From DASYTH01 sp036002505 (GTDB lineage Bacteria; Actinomycetota; Actinomycetes; Mycobacteriales; Pseudonocardiaceae), in NCBI RefSeq assembly GCF_036002505.1, contig NZ_DASYTH010000151.1, positions 1 through 20,283 on the forward strand: a stretch of 20,283 nucleotides of DNA, written 5' to 3'. Both the position numbers and the translations under genes were made by a program. The first letter of the stretch is position 1; each line of letters starts with the position of its first letter. Under the pieces are notes generated by a model. It saw only the letters and a program-made list of their open reading frames with translations, had not been told where the DNA came from and did no database searches. Below, in pieces: positions 13,798 through 20,018 of this stretch.

Positions 13798-15482
13798 CAG
13801 ATCTGCCTCTCCGGGTTTTCCGTACCAAACGCTCGGAACCTGGCCCGGCGGTCGGCAATCAGCCGGGCCGGATCGAGGGGGAGTAGCTCTCGCAACGACT
13901 CGATCAACGCGGCCCGCAGGTTCTGGGCCGCCGCAACGTGATCGGACTGCACGCCGCCCGGCGGCTCAGGGACGATCCCGTCCACGACGCCGAGCCGCAG
14001 CAGCTCACCGGAGGTCATCCGGAGTGCCGCGGCCGCCTTCGGCGCGGCGGCCGGGTCGTCCCAGAGGATCGCCGCGCAGCCCTCCGGGCTGATCACCGAG
14101 TAGACCCCGTTGGCGCAGATCAGTACCCGGTTGCTGACCGCGAGCGCCAGAGCCCCGCCGCTGCCGCCCTCGCCGGTGATCACCGAGATCGCCGGCACCG
14201 GCAGGCTGGCCATGAGCCGCAAATTCTCCGCGATCGCGACGGACTGGCCGTTCTGCTCGGCCTCGATTCCCGGGTAGGCGCCGGGCGTGTCGATCAGCGT
14301 GATCACCGGGATGCTCAGCTTGGCGGCCAACCGCATCAGCCGCGCGGCCTTGCGGTACCCAGCCGGGTTGGCCATGCCGAACCGGCGCGCCGCGAGCTCG
14401 GCCGCGGTGTGCCCCTTCTGGTTGCCGATCACGATGACCGGCAGGCCGTTCAGCCGGCCGATGCCGCCGACGATGGCCGCGCAGTCCTCGCCGAGGCGGT
14501 CGCCGCGCAGCTCCTCGAAGTCCTCGAGCAACAGTCCGATGTAGTCGATCGTGGTCGGCCGGTTGAGGTGCCGGGCGCGCTGCACGGCCTGCCACGGGTC
14601 GGTGTCGTCGTCATGCTCGTGCGGCGCGGTGCGGGTGATCGCGTGCCGGTCGCCGGCGACCAGCCGGTGCTCCGCCTTGGTGCCGTTGGACAGCAGCCGG
14701 GCGAGCGTGGCGCGCAGCTCGTTGCGCGGCCGGATGGCGTCGATCAATCCATGGGAGAGCAGGAACTCCGCGGTCTGGAAGCCTTCCGGCAGGGTCTGCC
14801 GGATGGTCTGGGAGATCACCCGCGGGCCGGCGAAACCAAGGCGCGCACCGGGTTCGGCGATGATCACGTCGCAGAGCGTGGCGAACGAGGCGGCCACCCC
14901 GCCGAACGTCGGGTCGGTGACCAGCGAGATGGTGAGGATGCCGGCCTCGTCGAGCTGGCCGAGCATCTGGCTGGTTTTCGCCATCTGCATCAGGGAAACC
15001 GCGCCCTCCTGCATGCGTGCGCCACCGGAGGCGGTGACGATCAGCAGCGGGATGCCGCGCTCCAGGGCGATCTCGCCGGCCCGGGTGATCAGCTCACCCA
15101 CGCAGCCGCCGAGGCTGCCGCCCATGAACCGGAAGTCCATGACCGTGACGATCAGCGGGTTGCCCTCGATGGTGCCGCTGGCGCACACCACGGCGTAGTC
15201 CAGCCCGGTGTGCCGGCGCGCCTCGGCCCGGCGTTGCGGGTACGGCTTGCTGTCCACGAACTTCAGGGGGTCCCCGGAGTACACCGGGAGGTCGAGAATC
15301 TCGACGCTGCCCGGGTCGAGTAACTGGTCCAACCGTTGATGCGCGTCGACTCGGCTGTGGTGGCCGCAGTCCGGGCAGACGCCGAGACTGCGGTGCATCC
15401 GCTTCCCGTAAACCAGTGAGCGGCATCGCCGGCAGGAGACCCACTCGGTGAGCTCCGTCCGTTGGGCGATGACTGCGGTCAT
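13797..15482 (-). CDS. accDA: Fused acetyl-CoA carboxylase carboxyltransferase, beta-alpha (AccD-AccA in one chain)
   Basis: 561 residues from ATG 15482, with GAGG just upstream. The N-terminal part (1 to about 280) is AccD: a zinc ribbon with C17, C20, C36, C39 (spacing CxxC-x15-CxxC) and the crotonase-fold beta signature FRFMGGSLG, ASGGARMQEG. The C-terminal part (about 294-561) is AccA: NQKGHTAAELAARRFGM, IDTPGAYPGIEAEQNGQ, ITGEGGSGGALALAVSNRV and the SPEGCAAILW segment. In E. coli these are separate chains forming an alpha2-beta2 enzyme; here they are one polypeptide with a short His/Asp-rich linker. The product transfers carboxyl from biotin to acetyl-CoA, making malonyl-CoA. It is the first gene of the accDA-accB-accC operon and has SARP-like direct repeats upstream. 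Confidence 0.95.
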   Translation of the reverse strand: MTAVIAQRTELTEWVSCRRCRSLVYGKRMHRSLGVCPDCGHHSRVDAHQRLDQLLDPGSVEILDLPVYSGDPLKFVDSKPYPQRRAEARRHTGLDYAVVCASGTIEGNPLIVTVMDFRFMGGSLGGCVGELITRAGEIALERGIPLLIVTASGGARMQEGAVSLMQMAKTSQMLGQLDEAGILTISLVTDPTFGGVAASFATLCDVIIAEPGARLGFAGPRVISQTIRQTLPEGFQTAEFLLSHGLIDAIRPRNELRATLARLLSNGTKAEHRLVAGDRHAITRTAPHEHDDDTDPWQAVQRARHLNRPTTIDYIGLLLEDFEELRGDRLGEDCAAIVGGIGRLNGLPVIVIGNQKGHTAAELAARRFGMANPAGYRKAARLMRLAAKLSIPVITLIDTPGAYPGIEAEQNGQSVAIAENLRLMASLPVPAISVITGEGGSGGALALAVSNRVLICANGVYSVISPEGCAAILWDDPAAAPKAAAALRMTSGELLRLGVVDGIVPEPPGGVQSDHVAAAQNLRAALIESLRELLPLDPARLIADRRARFRAFGTENPERQI

Positions 15483-15530
15483 GGCGATCCTCACTTCACG
15501 ATGGTGGCGTGCAGCGAGGTTCGCTATGGA

Positions 15531-15559
15531 CACTCCAGAAGCACTCAAGGTCAGCTCAA
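15531..15559 (-). promoter_or_regulatory. Three 11-bp-phased heptamer repeats upstream of accDA (SARP-site-like)
   Basis: Read on the minus strand, TTGAGCT (15559-15553), TTGAGTG (15548-15542) and TGGAGTG (15537-15531) are separated by exactly 4 nt each, an 11-bp period. Heptamers with 4-nt spacing are the binding pattern of SARP activators such as ActII-ORF4 and DnrI. The last repeat is 48 nt before the accDA start. A -10 is not clear; ATAGCG follows closely. Confidence 0.45.
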
Positions 15560-15592
15560 GGCAACTGTCAGCGGTTCAGTGCAGAGGGCTTC

Positions 15593-15707
15593 GCGAGTCC
15601 CCGTTCCAGGTCCGCGAGTCCCCGGTTCAGACACCTGAGTTCCCGGTCCGGAACTGGGAACTCGAGTGCCCGAAGCGGGGACTCGCGTGCTGGAAGTGGG
15701 GACTCGC
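15593..15707. repeat. Six-unit palindromic repeat with exact 21-bp spacing
   Basis: Three forward units (GCGAGTCCCC at 15593 and 15614, CTGAGTTCCC at 15635) are followed by three inverted ones (GGGAACTCGA at 15656, GGGGACTCGC at 15677 and 15698). All unit starts are exactly 21 bp apart and the block is symmetric about 15650. As RNA it would fold into a single ~57-bp imperfect hairpin. It begins 5 bp after the stop of the histidine phosphatase gene (minus strand), so it may end that transcript or mark an intergenic repeat family. Confidence 0.85.
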
Positions 15708-15712
15708 CGGGT

Positions 15713-16420
15713 CTACGTGAGCGGCGAGGGGACCAGGGTGAACGCCGGGTCGAGGTGGGCGGTGTCGTTGAACCGCCGGATGATCCAAACCTGCGGGGTG
15801 ATCACGAGGTGCGAGATCGACCCGTTGTCCGCGCCGATGAAGGCGAACGCGCGGGACTTGCTGGCCTGGGCCAGCACCTGCCCGATCACGCCGCCGTGGG
15901 TGAACACCGCGATGGTCTGGTCCCGGTGCGCGGCGGTGAGCCGCTCGACGGCCTCGCGGACCCGGGCGGCGAACCGGTCCGACGGCTCGGCGCCGGGGAT
16001 GACGTCCCAGCGCTGCTCGGTGAACAGGCGCTGGGCGATGTCGCCGTTCTCCGCGATCTTCTGCCGGAACAGGCCACCCTCCCACTCGCCGAGGTACACC
16101 TCGCGGAGCCCGGGCTCGACGGTCGGGGTCAGGCCGAGCCGCTCGGCCGTTGGCGCTGCGGTCTGCACGGTGCGGCGGAGCGTCGTGACGTAGATGTGGT
16201 CGATCTTGGCCACGCTCAGCCGGTCGGCCACCCGGAGGGCCTGCTCGCGGCCCTCGGGCGCGAGGTTGGGGTCCGCGTGCCCGTCGGCCAGCGGGAACGG
16301 CTGGCCGGGGCGGGCCACCGCGGACTCGCCGTGCCGGATCAGCAGCAGCTCGGTCGAACCGGGTGGCGCCTCGAACCGCAGCTGCCGGTACTCCTCGGGG
16401 TCGTTGTCTTCCGTGCTCAC
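15713..16420 (-). CDS. Histidine phosphatase (phosphoglycerate mutase-like) family protein
   Basis: 235 residues from GTG 16420. The family motif LLLIRHGES puts the phosphohistidine at H30; the partner residues are R82/R83 (TTLRRTVQTA), the acid in GEWEG (111-115) and H175 in VFTHGGVIG. The set is complete, so the enzyme should be active on a phosphorylated small molecule. The substrate cannot be told from sequence; cofactor-dependent mutase is less likely than a broad phosphatase. There is no Shine-Dalgarno; a TAACCT box lies 7 nt before the GTG, which suggests a leaderless mRNA. It is divergent from the XRE regulator and followed immediately by the 21-bp-phased palindrome. Confidence 0.9.
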   Translation of the reverse strand: MSTEDNDPEEYRQLRFEAPPGSTELLLIRHGESAVARPGQPFPLADGHADPNLAPEGREQALRVADRLSVAKIDHIYVTTLRRTVQTAAPTAERLGLTPTVEPGLREVYLGEWEGGLFRQKIAENGDIAQRLFTEQRWDVIPGAEPSDRFAARVREAVERLTAAHRDQTIAVFTHGGVIGQVLAQASKSRAFAFIGADNGSISHLVITPQVWIIRRFNDTAHLDPAFTLVPSPLT

Positions 16421-16427
16421 GTGCGCA

Positions 16428-16433
16428 GGTTAG
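16428..16433 (-). promoter_or_regulatory. Putative leaderless -10 for histidine phosphatase gene
   Basis: On the minus strand TAACCT fits TANNNT and ends 7 nt before GTG 16420. It is contained in the small palindrome CGCAGG-TTAG-CCTGCG (16424-16439). Confidence 0.4.
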
Positions 16434-16447
16434 CCTGCGGCGACTCG

Positions 16448-16475
16448 CGACGGTTCTTAACTGGCTTAACCGTCG
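16448..16475. promoter_or_regulatory. Inverted repeat, candidate operator in divergent promoter
   Basis: CGACGGTT (16448-16455) and AACCGTCG (16468-16475) are perfect inverted 8-mers with a 12-nt spacer that contains two TTAA. It lies between the two predicted -10 boxes of the divergent phosphatase and XRE genes, where the XRE regulator could act on both. Confidence 0.55.
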
Positions 16476-16483
16476 TAAAGGGT

Positions 16484-16489
16484 TATCCT
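16484..16489 (+). promoter_or_regulatory. Putative leaderless -10 for XRE regulator gene
   Basis: TATCCT fits TANNNT and ends 7 nt before GTG 16497. The DinB-like gene has the closely similar string GATCCTCACCCC before its GTG. Confidence 0.4.
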
Positions 16490-16496
16490 CACCCCG

Positions 16497-17561
16497 GTGC
16501 CTTCGGGGAATCGAGGTGTGATGGCCAGGACCGCTCGCCGGCTGCTCGCCGGCCGGCTGCGCGCGCTGCGTGAGTCGACCTTTCCCGTGAAGATCACCCA
16601 GGACCAGCTGGCGGCGGCGCTCGGCCGGGGCAAGCCGCTGAGCAACGCGGCCATCTCCATGTGGGAGAACGGCGAGATCGACAAGTGGCCGTCGGAGGCG
16701 CGGCTGGTCCAGTACGCACTGATCTTCAGCATGCCGCAGAGCTTCAGCCCGATCGCGCAGGTGCCCGAGGAGTCCCAGCTGGACAAGCCGGCGCGGCTGC
16801 GGTTCCAGCGGCTGCGCACCGAGCTGCTGGAGCTGCGCGAGGCGGCCGAGCAGGAGGGCCGGCGGGAGCGGTCCGGTGCGGGCACGGCGGAGGGCAACGA
16901 GCTCTGGCACCACGACCGGGACGAGAAGCTGGTCGTGGTCGCCCCCGAGCTGCCGGCGGAGGAGCGCGCGCCGGGCACCGACGAGCACGGGCTCAACTAC
17001 CTGCGGCTGGCCCGTTACGGCGATCTCGACGCGTTCTTCGAGATGTACGTGGCGCTCACCCGCATGGGCTACCGCAACCTCAGCCACCGCTCGGCCCGGG
17101 AGCCGGGCATCGGCACCTCCCGCAACCTGGTGCTGCTCGGCGGGCCGTTGCGCAACCCGCTCACCCGCACCTTCCTGCACCTGCTCGACCTGCCGTTCGC
17201 CCAGCGTCCGGAGACGCCGGGCGGGCCGGCGGTGTTCACTTTGGCCGACGGCACAACGGTTTCGCCCAAGGTGCTGGACATGGCGCAGGTGGTGGAGGAC
17301 GTCGGGTTGTTCGTGCGGGCGGCGAACCCGACCAACCCGGACGCCGATGTCACGATCTGCAGCGGCACCTACACCTACGGGGTGCTCGGCGCCGTGCACC
17401 TGTTCACCAACTCGCGGCTGGCCGCGGACAACATCGAGGCGGTTCGCGCCCGGCTCGGTCAGGCCCGGGGCTTCGCGGTGCTGTTCCGGGTCAAGGTGAT
17501 CGACGGGCGGGTGCCGACGCCCAGGCTGCCGGCGGCGATCATCGAGTGCGTCCCGCTCTGA
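16497..17561 (+). CDS. XRE-type helix-turn-helix regulator with unrecognised C-terminal domain
   Basis: 354 residues if GTG 16497 is used (leaderless, 7 nt after TATCCT). GTG 16518 or ATG 16521, behind a close GAGG, would remove 7 or 8 residues and leave the DNA-binding domain whole. Residues about 13-80 form an XRE helix-turn-helix (ITQDQLAAALGRGKPLSNAA, then ISMWENGEIDKWPS). A charged helical linker follows (100-125). The C-terminal ~190 residues have alternating beta/alpha character with GGPLRNPLT (215-223) and CSGTYTYGVLGAVHLF (288-303), where small-residue loops suggest nucleotide or other ligand binding. I do not recognise the family. It is divergent from the phosphatase gene and probably regulates itself through the CGACGGTT inverted repeat. 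Confidence 0.82.
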   Translation: MPSGNRGVMARTARRLLAGRLRALRESTFPVKITQDQLAAALGRGKPLSNAAISMWENGEIDKWPSEARLVQYALIFSMPQSFSPIAQVPEESQLDKPARLRFQRLRTELLELREAAEQEGRRERSGAGTAEGNELWHHDRDEKLVVVAPELPAEERAPGTDEHGLNYLRLARYGDLDAFFEMYVALTRMGYRNLSHRSAREPGIGTSRNLVLLGGPLRNPLTRTFLHLLDLPFAQRPETPGGPAVFTLADGTTVSPKVLDMAQVVEDVGLFVRAANPTNPDADVTICSGTYTYGVLGAVHLFTNSRLAADNIEAVRARLGQARGFAVLFRVKVIDGRVPTPRLPAAIIECVPL

Positions 17562-17734
17562 GTCAGGCCGAGCTCGTTCGGCGCGATCCGGTTGACGAGC
17601 TGTACCAACTCGATGCCGCCGAGGAGCAACGCCGCGAGCAGCACGGCGAGCAGGAGCCGGAGCACGGATCGCCAGTAGATGTAGGTGATCACGACGAGCA
17701 CGAGGGCGGTGGCGACGTGGGGCGTCGTTGTCAT
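17459..17734 (-). CDS. Small membrane protein
   Basis: 91 residues from ATG 17734 with a good GGAG 8 nt upstream. The N-terminal half is very hydrophobic, with two likely membrane segments (VATALVLVVITYIYW and VLRLLLAVLLAALLLGGIEL) joined by a short RS turn. The C-terminal ~32 residues are polar and encoded antisense to the 3' end of the XRE gene, a 103-bp tail-to-tail overlap. That tail may be a read-through extension rather than conserved sequence. No family is recognisable. The good start site and clear membrane pattern make the N-terminal part credible as a real gene. Confidence 0.6.
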   Translation of the reverse strand: MTTTPHVATALVLVVITYIYWRSVLRLLLAVLLAALLLGGIELVQLVNRIAPNELGLTQSGTHSMIAAGSLGVGTRPSITLTRNSTAKPRA

Positions 17735-17777
17735 GGCGGGCTCTCCAATCGGCGTGCCGGCTCGTAGGTGCCTGCTG

Positions 17778-17821
17778 GCCCGCGCCGCTGACGGAGGGTT
17801 GTCCCGGTCAGGAGCGCGGGC
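17778..17821. other. Long stem-loop upstream of the small membrane protein gene
   Basis: GCCCGCGC (17778-17785) pairs with GCGCGGGC (17814-17821). After a 2x2 internal loop, CTGAC (17788-17792) pairs with GTCAG (17807-17811), and inside that GGG pairs with CCC around TTGT. There is no T-run, so it is not a classic terminator. On the minus strand it ends 44 nt upstream of ATG 17734. Confidence 0.45.
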
Positions 17822-17939
17822 GTTGGCAACCGGGAGGGAGGCTCATGGGGTTACCTCGCGAGTTGACCTAGGTGATATTCGAACAAGTTAACCATCTCAT
17901 GCGGTTGAGTCTCGGTCAACGGCCAAAGGTCCCCAACCC

Positions 17940-17954
17940 TGTAGCGCCGCTACA
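17940..17954. promoter_or_regulatory. 15-bp perfect palindrome upstream of DinB-like gene
   Basis: TGTAGCGCCGCTACA has 7-bp perfect arms about a central C, 58 nt before GTG 18013. Size and symmetry fit a dimeric regulator site; no regulator is identified. The rest of 17735-18012 shows no other convincing element besides the stem-loop at 17778-17821. Confidence 0.45.
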
Positions 17955-18012
17955 CGCTCACTGAAGGAATCCTCGCTGGTGCCCCGCCCACTCCACGGGT
18001 GATCCTCACCCC

Positions 18013-18534
18013 GTGATCACCCCCGACACCAAGGACTGGACCTGGGTCCTCCACAAACCCTGTCCCGAATGCGGTCTCGACACCAGATCCATCAGTCCCG
18101 AAGAAGTCCCCACCCTCCTCCGCGACAACGCGGCCGCCTGGCACACCCTGCTCACGGGCCCCACCGACCCCCGCCCACGCCCCCACCCCGACACATGGTC
18201 TCCCCTCGAATACGCCTGCCACGTCCGCGACGTCTTCCGCATCTTCGATGAACGCCTCGTATTGATGCTCACGCAAGAGGATCCGCACTACCCCAACTGG
18301 GACCAGGACAAGACCGCCATCGAATCCCGCTACGCCGACCAGGACCCGTCAACCGTCGCCGCGGAACTGCTGGCCGCCGCCCACACCCTCGCCGACCGCT
18401 TCACCACCGTCCCCGACTGGACCCGCACCGGCACCCGCAGCGACGGCGCCCACTTCACCATCGCCACCTTCGCCCGCTACTTCATCCACGACCCCCTCCA
18501 CCACCTCCACGACGCCACCGGTCAGTCCCGGTGA
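18013..18534 (+). CDS. DinB-fold protein with N-terminal CPECG motif
   Basis: 173 residues from GTG 18013. The four-helix DinB/YfiT-type fold is indicated by WSPLEYACHVRDVFRIFDERL and YFIHDPLHHLHD, which supply the metal-binding histidines H70, H159 and H163. The N-terminus has KPCPECGLDTR (C17, C20), a feature of a subgroup of actinobacterial DinB proteins usually labelled methyltransferase-like or mycothiol-dependent; its meaning is unclear. The family includes mycothiol- and bacillithiol-S-transferases, so a thiol-transfer detoxification role is plausible but unproven. No Shine-Dalgarno is visible; GATCCT lies 6 nt before GTG, which suggests a leaderless mRNA. Confidence 0.85.
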   Translation: MITPDTKDWTWVLHKPCPECGLDTRSISPEEVPTLLRDNAAAWHTLLTGPTDPRPRPHPDTWSPLEYACHVRDVFRIFDERLVLMLTQEDPHYPNWDQDKTAIESRYADQDPSTVAAELLAAAHTLADRFTTVPDWTRTGTRSDGAHFTIATFARYFIHDPLHHLHDATGQSR

Positions 18535-18663
18535 TCCGCCAGGTCGGCGAGCAGCTCCTCCAGCAGCAACTCCTCTTCGACCCGCACGCCGGCCGCCGTC
18601 ATCGCGGCGCCCAGCTCGCGATCACCAAAAGTGGCCAGATCCAGAACTCACCCTTCAAACCAG
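18521..18663 (-). pseudogene. C-terminal gene remnant, unidentified
   Basis: On the minus strand a frame reading LDLATFGDRELGAAM then RVEEELLLEELLADLADHRD ends in TGA inside the last codons of the DinB gene. Its composition and codon use look coding, but a stop precedes it within 45 codons and no start codon fits, so it appears to be the tail of a lost gene. I cannot name the family. Confidence 0.35.
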
Positions 18664-18891
18664 GGGTACCAACCCATGAAGGAAAGACGCGTATGCGATA
18701 TATGACGGCATGCGAACCTGCCTCGATCTCGTCGAGAAGGAGTTCATCGACCTGACCACGCCGCGAACAACTCCACCCTGCTCGCCACGCTGCTCCTCCA
18801 CGGTCAGCAGCGGCACGCATCCTTCTCCGATGGATACGACCAGACCAGGACCAATCCCACTGGTGGGCTCGCCGGCCGCGAGGGCAACGGG
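18664..18891. other. Stretch without recognisable gene, probably decayed
   Basis: Short frames exist on both strands but none has a ribosome binding site, a family motif or sustained coding character. GC content and codon bias are lower than in the neighbours. Together with the remnant at 18521-18663 this looks like eroded sequence. Confidence 0.4.
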
Positions 18892-19557
18892 TTACGGCAG
18901 GTACCACGACCATTCCATGCGCCCTCCCGGCAGCAGAGCGGAGACGAACTCAGCGCTGCCGCGCACGTGAGCGAGGTACGGACGGGCGTCGGCGAAGTTG
19001 GCGTTGTCGGCCACCACCAGCGCGCCGCGTCGCAGCTTCGGGGTCAGCAACTCGAGGACCGGAAGGTAGAGGTTCTTCCACCCGTCGAGGAAGACGAGGT
19101 CGACCGGTCCCTCGAGATCGTTCAACGTGTGCAGCGCGTCACCCCGCCAGACCTCGGCCACGTCGTCGAGGCCGGCCTGCCGGATGCTCGCCTCCGCCGC
19201 AGCACATTTGGACGGTTCGATCTCCGTGGTGACCACCCGGCCGCCGCCGTTACCGCGGACCGCCGCCGCCAGGTACAGGGTGGAAATGCCGAACGACGTG
19301 CCGAACTCGACGACCTGTCGCGCATCGGCCCCACGGGTCAGTGCGTACAGCAGTTGCCCGTCCCGCCGGGAGATGGGCAGGTACATGCGTTTGAGCTGGG
19401 ACGGGGTGACCGACCGCATCAGGCTTCGGCCGGTGATCCGGCCGTACAGGACGCGCGGCAGCACCAGCAGAGCCTGCCGCCAGTCTCTCCGGGCGGCGTG
19501 ATGCAGCGTGTCGAGAACACCTGCCACCGCAGGGTCGCCAACATCGTGGCTCGTCAT
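18892..19557 (-). CDS. SAM-dependent O-methyltransferase (class I)
   Basis: 221 residues; GGAGGA sits 5-6 nt before ATG. The SAM-binding motif I is VVEFGTSFGISTLYLA (82-97), followed by TTEIEPSKC (acidic ribose contact), GDALHTL and the O-methyltransferase family-3 signature VDLVFLDGWKNLYLPVLELL (152-171). D158 and the DNAN at 184-187 match the divalent-metal ligands of catechol/caffeoyl-CoA-type enzymes. It probably methylates a catechol-like or polyketide hydroxyl; the substrate is not evident. No cluster genes lie on either side; upstream is an intergenic stretch leading to an IS21 relic. Confidence 0.88.
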   Translation of the reverse strand: MTSHDVGDPAVAGVLDTLHHAARRDWRQALLVLPRVLYGRITGRSLMRSVTPSQLKRMYLPISRRDGQLLYALTRGADARQVVEFGTSFGISTLYLAAAVRGNGGGRVVTTEIEPSKCAAAEASIRQAGLDDVAEVWRGDALHTLNDLEGPVDLVFLDGWKNLYLPVLELLTPKLRRGALVVADNANFADARPYLAHVRGSAEFVSALLPGGRMEWSWYLP

Positions 19558-19798
19558 CGGATCCTCCTCCGGTCCAACCGCTCCGTGAGCTTTGGTCAGC
19601 CTGCTGCAGCCGAGCTGAGAAACGGCTCAGCCGCCCAACTCGCCGGCACCTACGTCGAACACGGGGCCGCAAACCACCAGAACCGATTCCCGCCCACCGG
19701 GGACAAATCGATCGCGCAAAGTGGGCCAGAGCCTGAGTTCTGGCCCCGTCTACGGATGTGGTCTGGCCTCATCGGCTTGATCGTGAAGTTGGTTCCGG
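19558..19798. other. Intergenic stretch upstream of O-methyltransferase; contains a hairpin
   Basis: No gene is seen. GGGCCAGA (19723-19730) and TCTGGCCC (19739-19746) form a perfect 8-bp stem with an 8-nt loop, and GCTGAG/CTCAGC (19614-19619 and 19626-19631) a shorter one in the methyltransferase promoter region. Confidence 0.45.
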
Positions 19799-19993
19799 GA
19801 GCCGGTGCAGGTGTTCATCCCGCAGACTCACTGCCCGGGCGCGGAAGCCGAGGTCGACTTCGGTGAGGTCTGGGTGTGGCTGGCCGGCCGGTCCATGTGC
19901 TGTTATCTGTTCACGTTCCGGTTGTCCCGGGCTCGGGTGGGCGCAGCTCGGGCACCGATGAGTTTCTCGCGCGGGTCCGGTCGGTATGCGTGA
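19799..19993 (+). pseudogene. IS21-family transposase (IstA) fragment
   Basis: EPVQVFIPQTHCPGAEAEVD, then FGEVWVWLAG and CYLFTFRLS match the segment of IS21-type IstA that carries the first catalytic Asp (in the VDFG stretch). Only about 43 residues remain (19799-19927). After RLS the frame runs into unrelated sequence and stops at 19993. The N-terminal helix-turn-helix, the rest of the DDE core and the istB helper gene are absent, and no terminal inverted repeats are visible, so it is a dead relic. Confidence 0.8.
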
Positions 19994-20018
19994 GACCGAC
20001 TCACGGGAGGCTGGCGCG

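Noticed and set aside
13938..15323. 461-codon plus-strand frame opposite accDA
   Set aside because: Antisense to conserved AccD and AccA motifs; no start signal or domain of its own.
15593..15707. CRISPR array
   Set aside because: Units are ~10 bp with 11-bp spacers, half are inverted, and there are no cas genes.
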